Shown here: positions 60,258 through 64,000 of the stretch, piece after piece
Numbering within the stretch: position 1 is the stretch's first letter
Layout: every line of letters starts with the position of its first letter
Source: Pseudomonas sp. PIC25
Lineage (GTDB): Bacteria; Pseudomonadota; Gammaproteobacteria; Pseudomonadales; Pseudomonadaceae
Length of the DNA: 64,000 nucleotides
NCBI RefSeq assembly: GCF_002286785.1
Contig: NZ_MUJY01000187.1
Location: 1-64,000, forward strand
Direction: 5' to 3'
Position numbers and translations under genes: made by a program
The notes under the pieces: generated by a model
What the model was told of the DNA's origin: nothing
The model's input: the letters and a program-made list of their open reading frames with translations, nothing else
Database searches by the model: none

Positions 60258-60298
60258 CACAAAGGCCGTGACCGACTGAGAAGGTCATTGCCTTTGTG
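60258..60298. terminator. Bidirectional intrinsic terminator
   Basis: CACAAAGGCCGTGACC (60258-60273) pairs with GGTCATTGCCTTTGTG (60283-60298) over 16 bp with two mismatches, around a 9-nt loop. It lies between two convergent genes, 22 bp after one stop and 21 bp before the other. A-rich and T-rich arms suit termination in both directions. Confidence 0.8.
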
Positions 60299-60318
60299 TA
60301 TTCCGTCCTGAAAGAGGG

Positions 60319-61452
60319 CTACTGACGTTGCTTCCAAGCGTCATAGTCGCTTTGCATTTCCGCCTTGAGGGTGCGCAACTGTGCCTCATAGTCGAGATCG
60401 TCTGGCTGCTCCACGGCCAACTGGCTGGCTTCCTTGACCAACTGCCAGGCTAGGTAGTCGTGGAAGGGATTGAGGCCGATGACGTTGCCTAGCGTGTCAT
60501 CAGCCGGAGGCGGTGACGCCAGCAATTGGCCGAGCTTGGCGATTGCCACTTGGATATCCCAGGCGGACACATGTAGCAGCAGCGCGCAGAAGGCGAGCAA
60601 AACGGTTGATGCACCTTCCCAACGGAACATCATCGCCGCATGCCGGGAGTAGCCCAGCTCAGGCGTATGGGTGGCGAAGAAAGTACACAGGTTCAACGTC
60701 TGTTTGTAAAACGGCTCCAATACCGACGTGTCGAACACCTCTTCCCCAAAATGTTTCGCCAGGGCCCGCGCGCGCGTATGTGCGGCAGTCGGTGGCCGCA
60801 CATAGTTGAACCGATCCAGCACTGGCTTATAGACGCGACTGAACTCGCTGAGAGCGGCTTCATCCCAATCGAAGCCTGGCATGGCGGCATGGCTGGGATG
60901 AAACTCGAGCCCGAAATGATGGGTGTGGCAGCGCAGCCGCCAACGATACTCCAGGGCTTGTTCGGTAGCCGCCACCACATAGCGGTTCTGGCTCTTGGTA
61001 TCGAAGAACCACTGCCGCATCGCACGAATGTCGGCTTGGGAGAACAGTCGGCGTTCGATGGCTTTGCACACGAGCATTCGTACCAGCCGGGTTTCCCTGC
61101 TTCGGGCCGAGCCGAAGTTCACCAGGCTATCGCTATGCGGAGCGTGCTCATCCCAGTGATGAAAATCGCAGAAGCGATGATGGGCATCGCCGCCATCCTG
61201 AGCAACGAAGCGGAAGTGGGGCTGGCGCATTACAGTGCTGCTGGCCCTGGCCGTTGCGCCGTTGACGATTTGGGCCCCAGGGGCTCCACAGGAAGGGCAG
61301 CGGACATCCTGTTTGATCCACTCCCGCCACTGATCGGGCAGTTGTTCCAACGAATACGCCGCGGGCGGTGTGCTCCTGGCGTTCATCAGTGCGAGCAGTT
61401 GTTCGGCATCGAGTTCCTTCTCGAAGTGCTGGGAGTAAGCGGTGATCGGCAT
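60319..61452 (-). CDS. Hypothetical protein with N-terminal zinc-ribbon and His/Cys cluster
   Basis: This 377-residue protein has VRCPSCGAPGAQIV (CxxC, ~51), then HFRFVAQDGGDAHHRFCDFH and HHWDEH, a Cys/His set that could bind zinc and resembles the N-terminal part of CoiA-like competence proteins. The rest is mostly helical with CHTHHFGLEFHPSH (~174). No signal peptide. It recurs in ICE right-hand regions as far as I can recall, but I cannot name a family. It forms a convergent pair with the gene at 59184. Confidence 0.6.
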   Translation of the reverse strand: MPITAYSQHFEKELDAEQLLALMNARSTPPAAYSLEQLPDQWREWIKQDVRCPSCGAPGAQIVNGATARASSTVMRQPHFRFVAQDGGDAHHRFCDFHHWDEHAPHSDSLVNFGSARSRETRLVRMLVCKAIERRLFSQADIRAMRQWFFDTKSQNRYVVAATEQALEYRWRLRCHTHHFGLEFHPSHAAMPGFDWDEAALSEFSRVYKPVLDRFNYVRPPTAAHTRARALAKHFGEEVFDTSVLEPFYKQTLNLCTFFATHTPELGYSRHAAMMFRWEGASTVLLAFCALLLHVSAWDIQVAIAKLGQLLASPPPADDTLGNVIGLNPFHDYLAWQLVKEASQLAVEQPDDLDYEAQLRTLKAEMQSDYDAWKQRQ

Positions 61453-61520
61453 TGCACGTAGGATTCCAGGATACGGACAGAAGCATACCCATTCTGTCCG
61501 CCAACGTCTGTGGAGACCCT

Positions 61521-62123
61521 CTACTCATAGGTCCCGCAGTCGGTGACCACCGAGCGGGAATAATCCAGTTTCACGTCCAGGGTCGGGTCATCGAACTCGG
61601 AGCGGTAGGCTCGATTGAACAGGTCCGCCAGATCCTGGAACGACTTGTTCGTTGTTCCATTGGTGCGGCCGATCCTGTCGAAGATATCCATCATGCTCGC
61701 TTTTAGGCATTCGGACTCTGGCTCAACCGACTCACGACAGTGTTGTGTCAGCTCTTGTCGAGCACTGCTGCTGTCGCTGCCGTTGGCCTTCGCCAAAAAC
61801 CGGAGGATGCTGACGTACCAGGCGATAACGTGGTCTGGATCGTCGAATGTCTCCGTCGAGTCCAATATGGATTTCGCTTCATCGAAATCCTGGACGTTCT
61901 GGGTGCTGGCGCCTCGCAGGATCAGGAACCTCGCTACGTTGTTGCCCACAACGTAGTCGCGGTCGTCCCCAAGCTCGCGAATGGTGGCGATCGCCGCGTC
62001 CGCTCCCGCGGTGTTGTAGCGGTACTCGGCTCTGCAAAGCTGTTCCGTCACTCGCCGACCATTGTCGCAAGCGGTGAGAGCGGCCAGGAGGGGAAGTAGG
62101 GTGAGGGTTTTCCAGTGGCGCAT
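61521..62123 (-). CDS. Hypothetical lipoprotein
   Basis: This 200-residue protein has a lipoprotein signal (MRHWKTLTLLPLLAALTACD, Cys at 19) and a helical mature domain with repeats of TPR-like length (AAIATIRELGDDRDYVVGNN, FDDPDHVIAWYVSILRFLAK). Four Cys occur (QLCRAE, QHCRES, SECLKA, DCGTYE), probably forming disulphides. No named family recognised. It stands alone between the zinc-ribbon gene and the DUF932 gene. Confidence 0.65.
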   Translation of the reverse strand: MRHWKTLTLLPLLAALTACDNGRRVTEQLCRAEYRYNTAGADAAIATIRELGDDRDYVVGNNVARFLILRGASTQNVQDFDEAKSILDSTETFDDPDHVIAWYVSILRFLAKANGSDSSSARQELTQHCRESVEPESECLKASMMDIFDRIGRTNGTTNKSFQDLADLFNRAYRSEFDDPTLDVKLDYSRSVVTDCGTYE

Positions 62124-62299
62124 GCGGGAGTCCGTTTCCTGAGTGAACCGCTAGCGCACAGCCGCGCCAGCGTGGTGAGTTGCCGGAGCGGCACGTTACG
62201 TGCGGTGCACCGTGCCGTCAATTAAGGCAATCCGAACGGACAACTGCTGGACGAAGAAAGCGGACCATGCCCTATCAGGGGACATGATCCGCTTAAGTG

Positions 62300-63127
62300 T
62301 CATGCTTTCAATCGGCACAGGCCTTCCGCTAGCAACCACAGCGCCCGGTTGAGGCGGACGTTCTGGTCAATGCCCTGAATGGGGCGAGTGCGCTGCGGGC
62401 GCCCATTCGTAGTACGGCCGACCAAGCCGCCTTTGACGAGGTTTTCCTGCACTCGGTTGAAGGTTGACCACAGGTCCGACCGATTGTCGTCGAAACGACG
62501 GGGGCTCAGAACCTGCTTCTCCGTGATCGGCATGGTTTTGTCTGGATCGTCGTATTTGAGGGCCAAGGCCGATCTGGCGAAGACCTCAGCCTCGCCATCG
62601 TCGAGAGTGATGGCGCGCATGGCGTTGCGTGTGTCCTGCACTTGCTCGAAACCACGCAGGACCGTGTAGGCGCCTTCGATTACGTCATCCGTGACATTGC
62701 CTTTGTGAGGTACTCGAATATCGGCGAGAGTTTCGCCGCACACCAGGCCGTTCTGGCAGACGAAGCGGAACATGCCTGCCAGCATCTGATAGCTGCTGGT
62801 GCCATCGTGCGAGTTGAGCAAGATAATCTCGTTCGTCTCCGCGCCGTTGATCTGGCTCGCGTGCCGAAGACGTAACATGTGCTTGGTGTACTCGCGGCGT
62901 TCCTCGTGACGCACGCGTGTCTGGCACACCATGAACGGCTGGAAGCCTTCTCTGCGAAGCTCGGCCAGTACGGCTGCAGTGGGGATGTAACTGTAGCGCT
63001 GGGAACGGCTTTCGTGCGGGGTCTCTGCGAAGATGGAGGGGGCGACGGCGCGGATTTGGTCGTCCGATAGCGGATGGTCCGCGCGCAGCATCGGAGAGTG
63101 CGAGGCGAAGCGGGATGCGAGTTTCAT
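62300..63127 (-). CDS. DUF932 family (phage/plasmid-like) protein
   Basis: This 275-residue protein has the DUF932 blocks: YSYIPTAAVLAELRREGFQP, RHEERREYTKHMLRLRH, ILLNSHDGTSSYQMLAGMFR, FVCQNGLVCGE and DNRSDLWSTFNRVQENLVKG. The family is common on ICEs and plasmids beside DNA-processing genes; function unproven. AAGGAGACAGTC before ATG 63127 is a strong ribosome site. Upstream lies a perfect terminator-like hairpin. Confidence 0.9.
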   Translation of the reverse strand: MKLASRFASHSPMLRADHPLSDDQIRAVAPSIFAETPHESRSQRYSYIPTAAVLAELRREGFQPFMVCQTRVRHEERREYTKHMLRLRHASQINGAETNEIILLNSHDGTSSYQMLAGMFRFVCQNGLVCGETLADIRVPHKGNVTDDVIEGAYTVLRGFEQVQDTRNAMRAITLDDGEAEVFARSALALKYDDPDKTMPITEKQVLSPRRFDDNRSDLWSTFNRVQENLVKGGLVGRTTNGRPQRTRPIQGIDQNVRLNRALWLLAEGLCRLKA

Positions 63128-63303
63128 GACTGTCTCCTTGACAAACGGTGCAATGGGCATCGAGAGGCTGGAAGCCGGATGCGCGCGATTGCATGGGATG
63201 AAGAAGAGCCCTGCGGAGCAGGGCAAGAGGAGGGCAGCCCCGGGGAAAAGGGGCCGCAGTCATCGGGCGGACGGCATCAGCGCGCCGATGGCTGTCAGGA
63301 AAA

Positions 63304-63328
63304 CAAGGCCCTGATGATCAGGGCCTTG
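63304..63328 (-). terminator. Perfect inverted repeat after DUF3577 gene
   Basis: CAAGGCCCTGAT and its complement are separated by one base (63304-63315 and 63317-63328), 18 bp past the stop of the minus-strand gene at 63346. This 12-bp arm pair should form a stable hairpin and end the DUF3577 transcript. A T-tract is short on that strand (TTTTCC). Confidence 0.65.
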
Positions 63329-63345
63329 GTGATTACGGACTAGGC

Positions 63346-63873
63346 CTACGCGAAGGCTTTGGCAGGGGCTTCGACCTCATCGGTAGCCATATCCGTATTG
63401 GCGTCGGGGGACGATGTCTCCTGGTCGTTGGACGGCGCAGCGGTCGTGTCCTCGCGAACCGGTGCATCGGTCGCTTTCGGCTCGGCCTTGTAGACGGTCT
63501 TGCCATCGATCTTGATCCAGCCCACATACAGCAGACGGGCTTTGAGGCTGACGCCCTGTTCGCCGGCACGCTTCCCCTTGGTGTAGGTGAAGAGGTCGGT
63601 CCAGAGGTCGCCCAGACGAAAGCCGATCAGGACCTTCTTCTTGGCGTCGACGGCCTCTGTACAACGGCGGACCAGCTGTTGGGCTTCGGTCCCGGAGACG
63701 CGGACATCGAAATAGCGATACTCGGGATCGTCGCTGGGGCCGTTGAGGGCTGCGATATCGCAAGCCAGGAATGGATCACCTTTCCTGGGAGTCACTTCGC
63801 GAATGCGATTGAGATAACCCAGGCCGGTGACATGCAGATCGAAAAAGGATTTCTCGGTTGAAGATGTGCTCAT
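63346..63873 (-). CDS. DUF3577 / STY4534-family ICE protein
   Basis: This 175-residue protein starts MSTSSTEKSFFDLHVTGLGY and has YLNRIREVTPRKGDPFLACD, ALNGPSDDPEYRYFDVRVSG, KKKVLIGFRLGDLWTDLFTY and LLYVGWIKIDGK, the full DUF3577 core, then an acidic Ser/Thr/Asp-rich tail. The fold looks like a single-stranded-DNA-binding OB domain with an SSB-like acidic tail, but that is inference. GGAGAAACACCA precedes ATG 63873. In this class of ICE it neighbours ssb and topoisomerase genes, which should follow beyond the window. Confidence 0.9.
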   Translation of the reverse strand: MSTSSTEKSFFDLHVTGLGYLNRIREVTPRKGDPFLACDIAALNGPSDDPEYRYFDVRVSGTEAQQLVRRCTEAVDAKKKVLIGFRLGDLWTDLFTYTKGKRAGEQGVSLKARLLYVGWIKIDGKTVYKAEPKATDAPVREDTTAAPSNDQETSSPDANTDMATDEVEAPAKAFA

Positions 63874-64000
63874 TGGTGTTTCTCCAGTCGTAAGGACAAA
63901 CAGGCGGAGACACACCTCCGGCGGGAGGCATAACCCCGCGCGGGTTGAAGGACCGAAGTCCGGTAACGATGAATCGTGGCATCACCATCAAAACAACGGA

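Overview
The window is most likely the integrase-proximal part of a large integrating conjugative element (ICE) of the ICEclc/PAGI-2/PFGI-1 type, from a Pseudomonas or close gamma-proteobacterial relative. A complete tRNA-Gly(GCC) gene at 5-80, the site used by ICEclc and PAGI-2, is followed by a P4-type tyrosine integrase. The backbone is the G-type (PFL_46xx/47xx) mating-pair-formation set with a MobH relaxase, a TraD coupling protein and a TraC/VirB4-like ATPase. Short CGGCCAGAAGCGG-type repeats and IS/MITE remnants between cargo genes also look pseudomonad. I saw no second copy of the tRNA 3' end, so the other end of the element should lie beyond base 64000.

Layout. (1) 1-2200: tRNA-Gly, integrase, decayed IS5-family transposase. 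(2) 2220-13379: defence-like cluster. A sacsin-like ATPase with a C-terminal NO VEIN (DUF3883) domain is divergent from a tight three-gene operon: UvrD-like helicase with Cas4/AddB-like nuclease, type III-like adenine methyltransferase, and ResIII helicase-nuclease. (3) 13400-22232: MobH relaxase, RHH/PIN toxin-antitoxin pair, DUF3742 protein, TraG-N protein and the PFL_4711/4710/4709 genes. (4) 22474-29615: virulence-like cargo. A secreted propeller/c-haem protein is divergent from five genes: two AidA/PixA inclusion-body proteins and three ~350-residue helical proteins resembling a tripartite alpha-pore-forming toxin. (5) 29.6-37.2 kb: small accessory units separated by repeats: broken ankyrin gene, 188-bp MITE, Lit-like metallopeptidase with partner, Ser/Thr kinase with DUF3010 protein, DUF2971 protein. 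(6) 37.4-59.1 kb, minus strand: main conjugation cluster. It is interrupted by cargo at 41.7-45.4 kb (PAPS-reductase-like, HEPN-like, SUKH-like, nuclease-like and small exported proteins) and at 50.8-53.1 kb (an AfsA-HAD fusion that may make a butyrolactone-type signal). (7) 59.2-64 kb: ICE accessory genes including DUF932 and DUF3577 proteins.

How it works together. The integrase moves the element in and out of tRNA-Gly. TraI and TraD process and deliver DNA to the pilus/T4SS encoded mainly at 37-59 kb and partly at 17-22 kb. The cargo sits at boundaries between backbone blocks, some inside the tra cluster, and combines defence candidates with a toxin-like operon and a possible signalling enzyme. 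Function calls rest on motifs and recalled family resemblance; no database search was run. Start codons were chosen by Shine-Dalgarno sequence and overlap with the upstream gene.
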